A DNA stretch of 64,000 bases from positions 806,001 to 870,000 of the forward strand of contig LVVQ01000001.1 of the NCBI GenBank assembly GCA_006954405.1, written 5' to 3'. Position 1 is the stretch's first letter; each line of letters opens with the position of its first letter. The notes beneath the pieces were generated by a model, which was not told where the DNA came from, did no database searches, and was given only the letters and a program-made list of their open reading frames with translations. This DNA is from Candidatus Methanarcanum hacksteinii. Lineage in GTDB: Archaea; Thermoplasmatota; Thermoplasmata; Methanomassiliicoccales; Methanomethylophilaceae. Shown piece after piece: positions 23,849 to 32,875 of the stretch. A program made the translations under genes and the position numbers.

Positions 23849-24745
23849 TCATCTCATGGAGTTCATCTCATCTATGGCATCCTTCATCCCGGGTACTCCA
23901 AGGTTTATCGCTCTCATGAGATGTTTCTCAGCTCTTTCGATCTCTCCGGATTCCATCATCGATGAGGCCAATGATTGATGGAGCTTGATCAGCAATTCAG
24001 GATCGCTCAGTCTGTTCCTGTTGTTGAGTTCTTCCAGTATCACAAGGGCACTCTCATGGTCGTTCCACATCTTCTCCAATTCATGTTTCGCTTCCATGAT
24101 GTCTCCTCTGTATACGTACGCGAACACGAGTTGTATGGGATCTTCGATGCGGGATGCATCATAGAGTTGTTCTCCCATCAAGATGGATTCCGAATAGGCA
24201 TCGATCGCATTATCATCCAATCCCATGCCTGTATCGGCTTGACCTATGAGGTTCTGTATCTCCATCTTCCTGTTCATGGACCAGATGTCGGAAGCATCCT
24301 TCATGAGCTCCAACGCCTTCTGTGTGAAGGGGACGGACATCTCGAAACGATCGCAGTCGATGAGATCCTCAGCACATCCTTGACACATCATGATGAGACC
24401 TTTCCAATCATAGTGACGTATCTCTCCATGTATCTCATCCAATCTGGAGATTATCATAGAATAATCGGACACCATCATCTCCTCATTATCATCAAAGATC
24501 ATCTGTCCGCGATTCTCATACATCTTGACGAATGTCCCGATGTCCACATCCTTCATCCCTTTGGAGAGTTCTATGGCCTCCTCTGCATCCGTCATCGATG
24601 CGGTGTACGAACCGAGGAGCATCAGGATGGTACTTCTGTTCACGAGTGCTTCCAGTAATTCATCGTCCGTACCGTTGACCTCCAATGCGGAGATCTTGTC
24701 ATTGTATTCCTTCAATGCCTGTTCCAAATGTTCGTCGGAAGCTCT
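23849..24745 (-). CDS. TPR-repeat protein
   Basis: From ATG 24745 this is a 298-residue, wholly helical protein. Repeats of about 34 residues with the W/L-G-Y-A-A-F-P pattern are visible (for example LLGSYTASMTDAEEAIELSK, and SGEIERAEKHLMRAINLG near the C-terminus), so it is a tetratricopeptide scaffold. An upstream in-frame ATG at 24823 would add 26 residues of poor quality. No partner can be named. It is likely transcribed with the DUF1893 gene downstream. The functional role is unknown. Confidence 0.7.
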   Translation of the reverse strand, partial: RASDEHLEQALKEYNDKISALEVNGTDDELLEALVNRSTILMLLGSYTASMTDAEEAIELSKGMKDVDIGTFVKMYENRGQMIFDDNEEMMVSDYSMIISRLDEIHGEIRHYDWKGLIMMCQGCAEDLIDCDRFEMSVPFTQKALELMKDASDIWSMNRKMEIQNLIGQADTGMGLDDNAIDAYSESILMGEQLYDASRIEDPIQLVFAYVYRGDIMEAKHELEKMWNDHESALVILEELNNRNRLSDPELLIKLHQSLASSMMESGEIERAEKHLMRAINLGVPGMKDAIDEMNSMR

Positions 24746-24910
24746 CATCACCAACCGAACTGATCGAGATATGATAATCTTTCCGACACTATCTGTCCAA
24801 AAAGATAGGATGCGGATATCCATCGTTCGTTCGAACTTGTCAGGATATGATACTCGGATGATGTGATGTGAGAACTATAAACCCATGTTTAGATGGAAAT
24901 CCAATAGACA

Positions 24911-24918
24911 TTATATAG
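24911..24918 (+). promoter_or_regulatory. TATA box of the pyridoxal-kinase gene
   Basis: TTATATAG lies 24-31 nt before ATG 24942, which fits a leaderless message and supports the shorter start. Confidence 0.6.
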
Positions 24919-24941
24919 ATTGGACAAATCCAACGATATCG

Positions 24942-25808
24942 ATGACAAGACAAAACCGTGTTTTGGCGATACATGACATTTCATGTTTTGGCAAATGTTC
25001 ATTGACCGTTGCATTACCGATAATCTCAGCCACTGGTGCTGAATGTGCTGTGATCCCTACAGCGGTGCTGTCAACACACACAGGCGGATTCACAGGATTC
25101 ACATACCGTGACCTCACTGAGGACATCACATCTATTGTCGATCACTGGGAGACGTTAGATCTCGGTTTTGATGCCATATACACCGGTTTCTTGGGTTCAT
25201 TCGAGCAGATAGATATCATCTCGGAGACATTCGATAGATTGGAAGGTCTTAGGATAGTCGACCCTGTGATGGCGGATGATGGAGTGCTGTATCCCGTATT
25301 CGATTCAAACTTCCCCAAGGGTATGCGTAAGCTCTGTGAGAAGGCGGACATCATCCTGCCCAACATAACCGAAGCATGCTTGATGCTTGAGGAGGAATAT
25401 GTCGAGGGCCCGTACACACCTGAATACATCGAGGGATTGATGGAAAGGTTATCTGGAATCGGTGCGAAGAAGGTCGTCCTCACAGGAGTCTACTTCGATG
25501 AGAATAAACTCGGAGCGGCGACATACGATGCAGAGACAGGAGAAAGATCATACTACTTCTCCGACAGGGTCCCCGGATACTTCCACGGTACGGGAGATGT
25601 ATTCGGTTCCGCTTTCGTCGGCTCATATATGAACGGATGTCCTTTGGCGGATTCCGTGAGGATCGCTGTAGATTTCACTGTTGGAAGCATAAAGAGGACA
25701 TACGCCGCAAAGACGGATGTCAGATACGGTGTCAACTTCGAACAGGGACTCCTTCAGCTGATAAAGGACATCTCCGAGAAGAACGAATCGATATCTGATT
25801 CCGAATGA
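24942..25808 (+). CDS. pdxY: Pyridoxal/pyridoxamine kinase
   Basis: A 288-residue ribokinase-superfamily enzyme that phosphorylates pyridoxal, pyridoxamine or pyridoxine with ATP (B6 salvage). The N-terminus reads VLAIHDISCFGKCSLTVALP and is followed by PTAVLSTHTGGF, both typical of PdxY. The anion hole and catalytic Asp lie in the C-terminal FHGTGDVFGSAFVGSYMNG box (usual GTGD motif). The shorter start at 24942 is used: it has a TATA box at the right distance and matches the family N-terminus. A small ORF and the YgiQ gene follow on the same strand. Confidence 0.92.
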   Translation: MTRQNRVLAIHDISCFGKCSLTVALPIISATGAECAVIPTAVLSTHTGGFTGFTYRDLTEDITSIVDHWETLDLGFDAIYTGFLGSFEQIDIISETFDRLEGLRIVDPVMADDGVLYPVFDSNFPKGMRKLCEKADIILPNITEACLMLEEEYVEGPYTPEYIEGLMERLSGIGAKKVVLTGVYFDENKLGAATYDAETGERSYYFSDRVPGYFHGTGDVFGSAFVGSYMNGCPLADSVRIAVDFTVGSIKRTYAAKTDVRYGVNFEQGLLQLIKDISEKNESISDSE

Positions 25809-25840
25809 GTCCAAAATATCGCCCCTTCCATGAGAATACC

Positions 25841-25921
25841 ATGATCGCGTACTCTGGACACAGTGCATATGTCGGAAATGATTATTTCGTGAACGACCAT
25901 ATCATGGAAGGTGGAATCTGA
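25841..25921 (+). CDS. Possible 26-residue leader-type ORF before the YgiQ gene
   Basis: ATG 25841 opens a frame of 26 codons (MIAYSGHSAYVGNDYFVNDH, then IMEGGI) ending in TGA 25919-25921, whose last base is the first of the next gene's ATG. That stop/start overlap is the style of true operon junctions here, so the frame may be translated. It is short enough to arise by chance, and no relatives are known to me. Confidence 0.3.
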   Translation: MIAYSGHSAYVGNDYFVNDHIMEGGI

Positions 25922-27618
25922 TGTTCATACCGGCAACTCCGAAGGAGATGAAGGAACTCGGTTGGGATTCGTTGGACATAATCATCGTATCCGGCGATAC
26001 CTATATCGATTCATCTTACAACGGAGCTGCCATCATCGGACATTGGTTGATGAAACACGGATTCAAAGTGGGGATGATCGCACAACCCCGTATCGATTCC
26101 GATGAAGACATAGGGAGATTGGGCGAACCGGATCTTTTCTGGTCGGTCACGGCCGGTTGCGTGGATTCGATGGTCGCCAATTATACACCTACGAATAAAT
26201 TCCGTAAAGATGACGATTTCACTCCTGGTGGAGTGAACGATAGGCGCCCCGATAGGGCATGCATCGCTTACACTAATCTCATCAAGAAATATCATAAGGG
26301 TAAGCCGATAGTCCTTGGCGGTGTGGAAGCGAGCCTCAGGCGTTTCGTACACTATGATTTCTGGTCCGATAAGCTCAGGAGATCGATATTACTCGATTCC
26401 AAGGCGGACATCATAACATATGGCATGGCGGAATTGTCGAATCTACGCCTAGCACAGCATATGAGGAACGGTCTTGATTGGAGGGACATCCGCGGCATCT
26501 GCTACATGTCTAACGAGATCCCCGATGGATTCTTCGAAGCACCGTCATATGAGGATTGCATCGCATCGAACGATTCATTCATCAGGGCATTCAAATTCTT
26601 CTATCGCAACAACGATCCCATCACAGCGAAGGGTGTAGCGCAGGGACACGGCAATCGTTTCCTCATACAGAATTCTCCCTCGGAGACATTATCCTCCGAA
26701 CAGTTGGATGAGATATACGAGATGGATTTCGAAAATGCCGTACATCCATTCTATCTTAAGGATGGGCAGGTCAAGGCCATGGAGACCATCAGGAATTCTG
26801 TCACGATCCTAAGGGGTTGCTACGGTGAATGTAATTTCTGTGCCATCGCATTGATGCAAGGCAGGACAGTGACATCGAGAAGCGAGGATTCCATCATCAG
26901 AGAGGTTAAGAGGATCTCATCGAAGAAAGGTTTCAATGGATACATCAATGATGTCGGCGGACCGACAGCCAATATGTATGGGATAGAATGTCCTAAGAAG
27001 CTGAGATCAGGAGCATGTCAGAATAAGAGGTGTCTCTATCCTTCTCCATGCAAGGAACTTCCCATAGATCATTCGAGATATGAGGTGTTGCTCGATAAGA
27101 TAAGGAAGATGCCCGGTATCAAGAAGGTATCGATCGCATCAGGGATACGCTACGACATGATTGTAGCGGATAAGGTCCATGGCGATGATTTCTTAAGACA
27201 TCTGTGCGAACACCACATCTCAGGTCAGATGAAGATCGCACCAGAGCACGTGTGCGATGACGTCCTCAGATATATGGGAAAACCCGGAAGGAATATACTC
27301 CTCGAATTCAAAAGAAGATTCGATAGGATAAATGATGAATTGGGAAAAGATCAATTCCTCACATACTACCTTATCGCAGCCCATCCTGGATGTCACGAGA
27401 GGCATATGGAGGAATTGTCATCATTCTGCAGGAATTATCTAAAAACAAACCCTGAACAGGTTCAGATATTCACACCCACTCCTTCCACCATATCTACGCT
27501 CATGTATCATACGAGGAGGAATTGGGAGAATACGAACAATATAAAAGCTGAGCATTCCATGCAGATGAAGCAGAAACAGAAGGACATAGTCCTCAATTCT
27601 CCGCATCAAAGAAGGTGA
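25921..27618 (+). CDS. YgiQ-family radical SAM protein
   Basis: A 565-residue radical SAM enzyme of the YgiQ (UPF0313) family. The 4Fe-4S cluster cysteines are C300, C304 and C307 in ILRGCYGECNFCAI. The N-terminal part carries a B12-binding-like or YgiQ-specific domain with GGVEASLRRFVHYDFWSD, and the C-terminal part has SGQMKIAPEHVCDDVL and FTPTPSTISTLMYHT. The reaction of YgiQ enzymes is not established. The length is near the family norm. The next gene, a Sel1-repeat protein, begins 4 nt downstream of the stop. Confidence 0.92.
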   Translation: MFIPATPKEMKELGWDSLDIIIVSGDTYIDSSYNGAAIIGHWLMKHGFKVGMIAQPRIDSDEDIGRLGEPDLFWSVTAGCVDSMVANYTPTNKFRKDDDFTPGGVNDRRPDRACIAYTNLIKKYHKGKPIVLGGVEASLRRFVHYDFWSDKLRRSILLDSKADIITYGMAELSNLRLAQHMRNGLDWRDIRGICYMSNEIPDGFFEAPSYEDCIASNDSFIRAFKFFYRNNDPITAKGVAQGHGNRFLIQNSPSETLSSEQLDEIYEMDFENAVHPFYLKDGQVKAMETIRNSVTILRGCYGECNFCAIALMQGRTVTSRSEDSIIREVKRISSKKGFNGYINDVGGPTANMYGIECPKKLRSGACQNKRCLYPSPCKELPIDHSRYEVLLDKIRKMPGIKKVSIASGIRYDMIVADKVHGDDFLRHLCEHHISGQMKIAPEHVCDDVLRYMGKPGRNILLEFKRRFDRINDELGKDQFLTYYLIAAHPGCHERHMEELSSFCRNYLKTNPEQVQIFTPTPSTISTLMYHTRRNWENTNNIKAEHSMQMKQKQKDIVLNSPHQRR

Positions 27619-27622
27619 ATCC

Positions 27623-28144
27623 ATGGTCAACAAGGACATAGAAGACATGAAATCAAGGGCCAAGGAGGGAGATATCGCGGCACAGGTCGAACTCGGCATT
27701 TCCTATCTTTACGGTTATGGCGTGGATATCGATTACGTTGAAGCGTTCATCTACCTGCAGGATGCAGCGATAAAGAACGATGGAGAGGCCCAATTGCATC
27801 TCGGTAAGATGTATGAGAACGGATGGGGGATAAAGGAGGACCTTTGGACCGCATACAGCCTCTACAGGCGTTCATACAAGGTCCATACCGAGGGTTCAAG
27901 GAAAGCTATCTCAAATGTGATCGACAAATTGGCCGATGCGATCCCTATCACGGGGCATCTCTCGATAGCGAACGATTTCACGATTACGGCTTGTTGTGAG
28001 AGACTTCGTGAATACATAAGGATGGGCAAGATCATCCCCTTCGAGGATGATGACGAGTCCAATCTCTATCTTTCCAACACGAACAGGACCATACTTCTGA
28101 AGGAATGTCCGTTCTGTGGCGAATGTGTCGAACATACGCATTGA
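27623..28144 (+). CDS. Sel1-like repeat protein
   Basis: A 173-residue protein with two to three Sel1-type helical repeats (AQVELGISYLYGYGVDIDYV, then AQLHLGKMYENGWGIKEDLW), each with the alternating L-G-x-x-Y-x-x-G-x-G pattern, and a C-terminal tail with a possible metal-binding CPFCGECVEHTH. Such repeats bind partner proteins. It is coupled to the YgiQ gene (4-nt gap). The terminal C-x-x-C-x-x-C ... H cluster is unusual for Sel1 proteins. Confidence 0.75.
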   Translation: MVNKDIEDMKSRAKEGDIAAQVELGISYLYGYGVDIDYVEAFIYLQDAAIKNDGEAQLHLGKMYENGWGIKEDLWTAYSLYRRSYKVHTEGSRKAISNVIDKLADAIPITGHLSIANDFTITACCERLREYIRMGKIIPFEDDDESNLYLSNTNRTILLKECPFCGECVEHTH

Positions 28145-28224
28145 ACCAGTTACACTTCTATAAGGCCCATCCACAGACTTCATATCAGCGGATGCTGGCT
28201 CTTTGATAATCCATAGTCTTCATT

Positions 28225-28250
28225 AAAAATTGGGGAAGGAATCCCCCATT
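28225..28250 (-). terminator. Terminator of aspS
   Basis: TGGGG (28231-28235) and CCCCA (28244-28248) form a stem that on the minus strand is followed by AATTTTTAAT, 18 nt past the aspS stop. Confidence 0.6.
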
Positions 28251-28265
28251 AGAATGTATCCTTAT

Positions 28266-29573
28266 TTATGGAAGGAGCCTCTGCATATCCCTGGGGAACA
28301 GGATGCCTTCCCTTACGTTCGGCAGGTCCAACATCTTCGTCAGGAGCCTGTCGATACCGATACCCCAACCGCCGTGCGGGGGCATACCGTATTTGAACGC
28401 ATCGGTGTAGAAGGTGAAATCATCGGGGTTGAGGCCGAGCTTCTCGATCCTTGCAACGAGCCTGTCGAATCTGTGTTCCCTCTGTCCACCGGATGAGATC
28501 TCCTGTCCTTTGTAGTCGAGATCGAATGAATATGAATAGGGTGTACCATCCTTCTCCATGATGTAGAATGGTTTCTCAGCTTCAGGATATTCTGCGATGA
28601 AGTAGAGATCCTTGCCTTTCTCGGCCATGTACTCTCCGATGATCTTCTCTCCCTCAGTACCGAGGTCATCACCATCTTTGAGATCAAGTCCCGCATCGTT
28701 GACGATCTTGAGACATTCTTCGTATTTGAGTATCGGATATGGGGTGGGTTGGATATTGATCTCCTTTCCAAGGATCTCCAACTGTTTGGCGCCCCTCTCT
28801 TTGAGTCCTTTGAGAACGTAATCGATGACCGTCTCGATCATGTGCATGACATCCTCTTGATCATTGATCCATGTGAATTCACCATCGAATGAGATGAATT
28901 CTGTCACATGACGGTTGGTATTGGATTTCTCCGCACGGAATGCTGGGCCGAGTTCGAACACTCTGTCCAATCCTGTGGACATCAGCATCTGTTTGTAGAG
29001 CTGAGGGGATTGGGCGAGGTATGCCTTCTTTCCGAAATACTCTATCTGGAAGAGTGTAGCTCCTCCCTCTGCACCCGATCCAACGATCTTTGGTGTGTAG
29101 ACCTGTGTGAAACCATTCTCTTCCATGGCTTCCACGATCAGCCTGACCATCAGGGATTTGAGCTCAAATATGGCCCTTATCTCAGGTTTTCTGAGATCCA
29201 TGAACCTGTTGTTGAGACGTGTATCCATCTCTACGTTCACTTTGTCTATGACTCCCATGGGGAGTGGCGTGGATGCTTCCGAATAGACCTCCACTGCGGA
29301 CGGTATGATCTCCAACCCGAGTTCGGTCTGATTGCTCTCTTTGACCTCTCCGGTGACCGCTACGACGGATTCCCTCGAGATTGTCGTGAGTGTCTTGAAC
29401 AATTCCGGTTCGATCTTCTTCTTCGGGAGCGTGAGTTGGATGACCCCATATCTATCCCTGAGTGCTATGAATGATATGCCTCCGAGATTCCTGGTGTCCT
29501 GAATCCAACCTCTGACGGTGACCTCTCCGTCACCGACCTTCACTGTGCTTGAGTCCCTTATAAGAGCTGCCAT
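28266..29573 (-). CDS. aspS: Aspartyl-tRNA synthetase (archaeal type)
   Basis: A 435-residue class IIb synthetase that charges tRNA(Asp), and in archaeal non-discriminating forms also tRNA(Asn). An OB-fold anticodon domain comes first (VRGWIQDTRNLGGISFIALR), then motif 2 FRAEKSNTNRHVTEF and motif 3 GMPPHGGWGIGIDRL. The start is ATG 29573, 19 codons inside the longest frame, because the family starts there and a TATA-like AATATTAATA lies about 30 nt upstream. Its length matches archaeal AspRS (about 430), not the larger bacterial form. Confidence 0.96.
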   Translation of the reverse strand: MAALIRDSSTVKVGDGEVTVRGWIQDTRNLGGISFIALRDRYGVIQLTLPKKKIEPELFKTLTTISRESVVAVTGEVKESNQTELGLEIIPSAVEVYSEASTPLPMGVIDKVNVEMDTRLNNRFMDLRKPEIRAIFELKSLMVRLIVEAMEENGFTQVYTPKIVGSGAEGGATLFQIEYFGKKAYLAQSPQLYKQMLMSTGLDRVFELGPAFRAEKSNTNRHVTEFISFDGEFTWINDQEDVMHMIETVIDYVLKGLKERGAKQLEILGKEINIQPTPYPILKYEECLKIVNDAGLDLKDGDDLGTEGEKIIGEYMAEKGKDLYFIAEYPEAEKPFYIMEKDGTPYSYSFDLDYKGQEISSGGQREHRFDRLVARIEKLGLNPDDFTFYTDAFKYGMPPHGGWGIGIDRLLTKMLDLPNVREGILFPRDMQRLLP

Positions 29574-29627
29574 ATTATCTGTACGCGCGATTGATGGACA
29601 GGGTATTAATATTATCGTAGCGAAAGA

Positions 29628-29660
29628 CACGATGGATCGATTGCCATATTTTCCATCGTG
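29628..29660. terminator. Inverted repeat between trmO and aspS
   Basis: CACGATGGA (29628-29636) and TCCATCGTG (29652-29660) form a 9-bp stem with a 15-nt loop, 48 nt downstream of the trmO stop. It is probably the trmO terminator; part of it overlaps the upstream region of aspS. Confidence 0.45.
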
Positions 29661-29707
29661 TGTACAAAAATGGATGTGTCAGATGATTCTATGGTAATCT
29701 ACATCAT

Positions 29708-30373
29708 TCATTCGACATCCAACATCTTCAGAATACCGTCCATGACCATGAACCGTACATTGTGTCCTGCGAACGACATCCCGTACTCTTTCCCATCATC
29801 CTGATAAGATGGCCTAGGGTCCTGTTGCAGACAACCTATCAATTCATCCCTTTGTGCATCGGTGAATATGGATAACATCTCATCATCGTATTCCACTTTC
29901 AGTGAATGTTCTAGAACATTGTCTGAAAAACCGGATACGGCATCCTCATGACAATCCGAGAATCTGATGTAGGGTTTGATGTCATAGATCGGTGTTCCGT
30001 CCATCATATCTACGCCTTCGACGACCAAGATGTCGCCGAACTCATCATCATGTTCTATGGACAATAGTTTCACCGATGACAACCCTAACGAATTCGGTCT
30101 GAACGGAGATCTGGAAGCGAATACGCCGACCCTTACGTTCCCACCCAATCTTGGGGGACGTACAGTCGGCGACCAACTTTCTCTATGATTCTCGGAGAAA
30201 TCGAAGATCAACCAAAGATGGGAGAATCCCTCTATCCCTCTCAAGGCCTCAGGATCCCTGTATCTCTTTTCGAACACTATCTTCCCGACACTATCCACAA
30301 GATTACTTTGACGCGGTATCCCGAACTTCTCATCGAAATTCGTCCTGATGTGGGCGATCGGTTCGATCTCCAT
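29708..30373 (-). CDS. trmO: tRNA t6A37 methyltransferase TrmO
   Basis: A 221-residue protein of the TrmO/TsaA (YaeB) family, which methylates N6 of t6A at position 37 of some tRNAs with S-adenosylmethionine. Typical family stretches are IGFSHLWLIFDFSEN-like (here IEGFSHLWLIFDFSEN), RLGGNVRVGVFASRSPFRPN and SLGLSSVKLL, and GTPIYDIKPYIRFSD. It lies 4 nt downstream of the exonuclease-BRCT gene and is probably co-transcribed with it. Confidence 0.93.
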   Translation of the reverse strand: MEIEPIAHIRTNFDEKFGIPRQSNLVDSVGKIVFEKRYRDPEALRGIEGFSHLWLIFDFSENHRESWSPTVRPPRLGGNVRVGVFASRSPFRPNSLGLSSVKLLSIEHDDEFGDILVVEGVDMMDGTPIYDIKPYIRFSDCHEDAVSGFSDNVLEHSLKVEYDDEMLSIFTDAQRDELIGCLQQDPRPSYQDDGKEYGMSFAGHNVRFMVMDGILKMLDVE

Positions 30374-30377
30374 GATA

Positions 30378-31268
30378 TCATCTCTCGAAGTTCATCATGA
30401 ATAATTCATCCGCTGTCAATATGCGGATCGTACCGTCGGCCATCAGATTGGCGGATTCCAATCTTTTGGAATCTATATTCCCGTCCCAGATGAAAAAGTT
30501 GGATTCGGATACTTTGCGTGTCAACTTCCCGCCATGATGGTTGATGAAATCCGCGATGCGGAAACCGATCTCTATTCTTTGATCCTCGAAGGATTCGGCC
30601 ATGGAGAATACCTTCCCTTCAAGTTCCTTGCTTCCAGACGGCATCTTCCCATCGTAATACTTCTGAAGACGTTCCTGTTTGAATTTCAGTAACGTGGAAT
30701 GATACACCACCTCCGAATCCACAACGGCACCTTTCCCGCACATCTCTAACAACCCCTCGATCGAGAGATTCTCTTCCTTGCAGATGTATTGTAGGATGCG
30801 GATGCATGTCTTCACATCCACGTTGGATTCCTTGCTGTCATACGGTATGCCGAACAGTTTCGCGATGTTTGACAGGCCATACGATGGAATATCTGCATAG
30901 TTCCTCACTATCGAGTGGATGTCGAATACCTTGCATGATATGGGCTCCAGATTGTTCCTGCGATCCATGCAACATAGGTATCTGAAGGTCACCTCGGGGG
31001 AATGCGCGACGTAGATCGTATCCTCCTTCTGAAGGGCGCTCTCGATCTGTGATCTGACGACCTTGTATCTTGGAGCATTCTTGAATTTGGAATAATCCGT
31101 GCGACAGAATTTCTTCGATCTTCCCGTCGGTTTAGAAGCGTTGATGAATATCTGCTTCGATAATTCTATGTTGAACGATTCATTTGCAACGGCATAGCCG
31201 AATGTGCACATCTCGCAGTATAATCCGATATCACGTGAGCATTCTGAATCGAAGGCAACGATCTTCAT
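30378..31268 (-). CDS. DnaQ-like exonuclease domain fused to a BRCT-like domain
   Basis: From ATG 31268 this is a 296-residue protein. The N-terminal ~185 residues have the RNase H-like exonuclease layout: Asp7/Glu9 in KIVAFDSECS (Exo I), YVAHSPEVTFRYL (Exo II region), and FDIHSIVRNYADIP ... GLSNIAKLFGIP ... VDVKTCIRIL (Exo III region). The C-terminal ~75 residues (RIEIGFRIADFINHHGGKLT ... ESNFFIWDG ... RILTADELFMM) fit a BRCT domain. The Exo II Asp and the usual Exo III His are not evident, so activity may be changed or lost. Proteins of this design act in bacterial DNA repair; here the role is inferred. It precedes trmO by 4 nt. Confidence 0.65.
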   Translation of the reverse strand: MKIVAFDSECSRDIGLYCEMCTFGYAVANESFNIELSKQIFINASKPTGRSKKFCRTDYSKFKNAPRYKVVRSQIESALQKEDTIYVAHSPEVTFRYLCCMDRRNNLEPISCKVFDIHSIVRNYADIPSYGLSNIAKLFGIPYDSKESNVDVKTCIRILQYICKEENLSIEGLLEMCGKGAVVDSEVVYHSTLLKFKQERLQKYYDGKMPSGSKELEGKVFSMAESFEDQRIEIGFRIADFINHHGGKLTRKVSESNFFIWDGNIDSKRLESANLMADGTIRILTADELFMMNFER

Positions 31269-31337
31269 CTCTGTCGCTATCTGTAACATCCGTTAAATAG
31301 ACTTTCATTAAATATTCGCCAGTCGGTATCAGGATAT

Positions 31338-31652
31338 ATGGTAGATTGCAGGATAACGGCGGTGAGAAAGACCGAATATCGTGATCTCATGGAGTTGTAT
31401 GAGAATCCAATCGAACATGCATGTGACGTATGTGTCGGCGATGTTTGGACGACCAATGGCTGCGAAAGACCGGATGGGTTCTGCGAGAGCGCATGGGAAT
31501 CGATATTCCCATTCGTCAAGGTGTTATCTGAAGGCGGAGGTAATTTCTTCGATGGATGGATGAAGGATGAGCATTCCGCGATGATCTCATGCAATGATGG
31601 ATTCAGGCCCGTATCATTCTATATAGAGGCGATCAAGGGATCTGAGGAATGA
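31338..31652 (+). CDS. TIGR04076 family protein
   Basis: A 104-residue protein with the layout of the TIGR04076 family: VDCRITAVRKTEYRDLMELY at the start, EHACDVCVGDVW, then GFCESAWESIFPFVKVL and a Cys-containing C-terminal ISCNDGFRPVSFYIEAI. The family is common in anaerobes and its function is unknown; conserved cysteines hint at metal or redox chemistry. An AT-rich TATA-like ATTAAATATT lies about 25-30 nt before the ATG. It is followed by a strong bidirectional terminator. Confidence 0.75.
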   Translation: MVDCRITAVRKTEYRDLMELYENPIEHACDVCVGDVWTTNGCERPDGFCESAWESIFPFVKVLSEGGGNFFDGWMKDEHSAMISCNDGFRPVSFYIEAIKGSEE

Positions 31653-31698
31653 TCTGAGAGATATTAGCAATCAAGAATACGAATAGAAAAGGTAAAGG

Positions 31699-31723
31699 GA
31701 TCGAAGGGGAACGCCCTTCGATC
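31699..31723. terminator. Bidirectional terminator between convergent genes
   Basis: GATCGAAGGG (31699-31708) pairs with CCCTTCGATC (31714-31723), a perfect 10-bp stem with a 5-nt loop, between stops at 31652 (+) and 31733 (-). Confidence 0.7.
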
Positions 31724-31732
31724 GTTCTGATA

Positions 31733-32125
31733 TCAAGCGATCTTCGTACCTGCGCTGGGTCCGGCACTCTCATCCCAGACCTCTTTCACATCAAAGGTCC
31801 ATGCTGCGAAACACGGGAGTTTCATCTCTGCCAATTTCGCTTTCAATCCCTCGAATACGGGTCCGCTGTCCTCGCGTTTTGCATTCTCAAGGATGAGTTC
31901 GAATGATTTCGGACCTGCGGTGATGAGGATCGATGCTTTACCGTTGGCTGCGAGATTCTCCTTAGTCCTCTTCATGAGGACTTCGCCTACGGCGACCTTG
32001 GATTCGCCGATGATTCCGATGCTGCCGCACACGATCGCATGGGGTTGTCCGGATACTGAGACGGATTCTATGATCTTGACAGCTTCCGGCACGATATCGA
32101 TTACACATTTTGGAATTGCTACCAT
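31733..32125 (-). CDS. Flavin-binding split-barrel (PPOX-like) protein
   Basis: A 130-residue protein resembling small FMN-binding split-barrel proteins: MVAIPKCVIDIVPEAVKIIE, then GQPHAIVCGSIGIIGESKVA and a helix TKENLAANGKASILITAGPK. It is more distant from the family core than the one at 5681-6088, so the call is tentative. No catalytic role can be named. It is a single gene; upstream lies a TATA-like GTTAAATATCC on the minus strand. Confidence 0.6.
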   Translation of the reverse strand: MVAIPKCVIDIVPEAVKIIESVSVSGQPHAIVCGSIGIIGESKVAVGEVLMKRTKENLAANGKASILITAGPKSFELILENAKREDSGPVFEGLKAKLAEMKLPCFAAWTFDVKEVWDESAGPSAGTKIA

Positions 32126-32255
32126 TCATTCCACCTTAGTCATCGTATCTGATTGTAGGATATTTAACCGATAAGGAACAAGTTTGTAATCATATCATGC
32201 GAGCAGGAGATGCATCTTCAGAATCGGTTATCTACTGCGCCATACATCACGGCCC

Positions 32256-32450
32256 ATGGACGAGAGAGTGAAGATTATCGACCGTATGGGTGGAGAGCAC
32301 ATAGTCCCCTTCAATGAGAGGTTCTTGGATCCGTTGGATGGTTGCTGCCATATCACTGGTAGGCCTTGTGACTACAAGAACTGCAACAAATGCAAACACG
32401 CGAAGAGAAGCGATAATTCATTGGATAAGATCCTAAGATCCTGTCAGTGA
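32256..32450 (+). CDS. Small cysteine-rich protein
   Basis: A 64-residue protein with the run CCHITGRPCDYKNCNKCKHA, that is five cysteines and two histidines within about 20 residues, then a basic tail. It looks like a small metal-binding (zinc or Fe-S) protein. I do not recognise its family. It overlaps by 7 nt the convergent C-GCAxxG gene at its 3' end. No clear TATA box was found, which lowers confidence. Confidence 0.5.
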   Translation: MDERVKIIDRMGGEHIVPFNERFLDPLDGCCHITGRPCDYKNCNKCKHAKRSDNSLDKILRSCQ

Positions 32451-32875
32451 AGCATCTTCTCTACGATCTCGATGACATCGATACAATACTTGGGGCAATC
32501 CTTGTAGATGCCCGTGGGCCTTGTCAACATCAGATCCTCCAACGTATGTACCTTCTGACCTAGGAGTTCGGGACAGTTCACGTCAGCATTCCTTATTTTG
32601 AATTCCTTCACGAGCTCATCCCTCATTTTGAATAATGCATCCTTCTTGGAGAGGTCTCCTGGAGCATCATTCCCGAATGCGAGTCCTAGGGCCATCATGC
32701 CACCGGAAACGGCGCCGCATACGCCATCCTGCGCCATGCCGATCCCGAAGCAACCTGCGATGCGATATGCATCCTCTTTCTTCAACCCGAATCTCTCAGC
32801 GAATTCGCCGAAGACTATCTGTGAACAATCGAACCCCATATCGAATAATCTATCCACATCCTTCTCACTCAGCAT
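32444..32875 (-). CDS. C_GCAxxG_C_C family protein
   Basis: A 143-residue protein of the redox-type family named for its cysteine pattern. Visible are FDCSQIVFGEFAERFGL, then GCFGIGMAQDGVCGAVSGGM (the GC-x-x-G and following Cys), NCPELLG and a C-terminal CPKYC pair. Most members are thought to bind a metal or flavin cluster; their function is not settled. It overlaps the upstream DUF1638 gene by 11 nt in the same direction, so the two are translationally linked. DUF1638 and C_GCAxxG proteins both often accompany corrinoid and methylotrophy genes in methanogens. Confidence 0.85.
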   Translation of the reverse strand: MLSEKDVDRLFDMGFDCSQIVFGEFAERFGLKKEDAYRIAGCFGIGMAQDGVCGAVSGGMMALGLAFGNDAPGDLSKKDALFKMRDELVKEFKIRNADVNCPELLGQKVHTLEDLMLTRPTGIYKDCPKYCIDVIEIVEKMLH

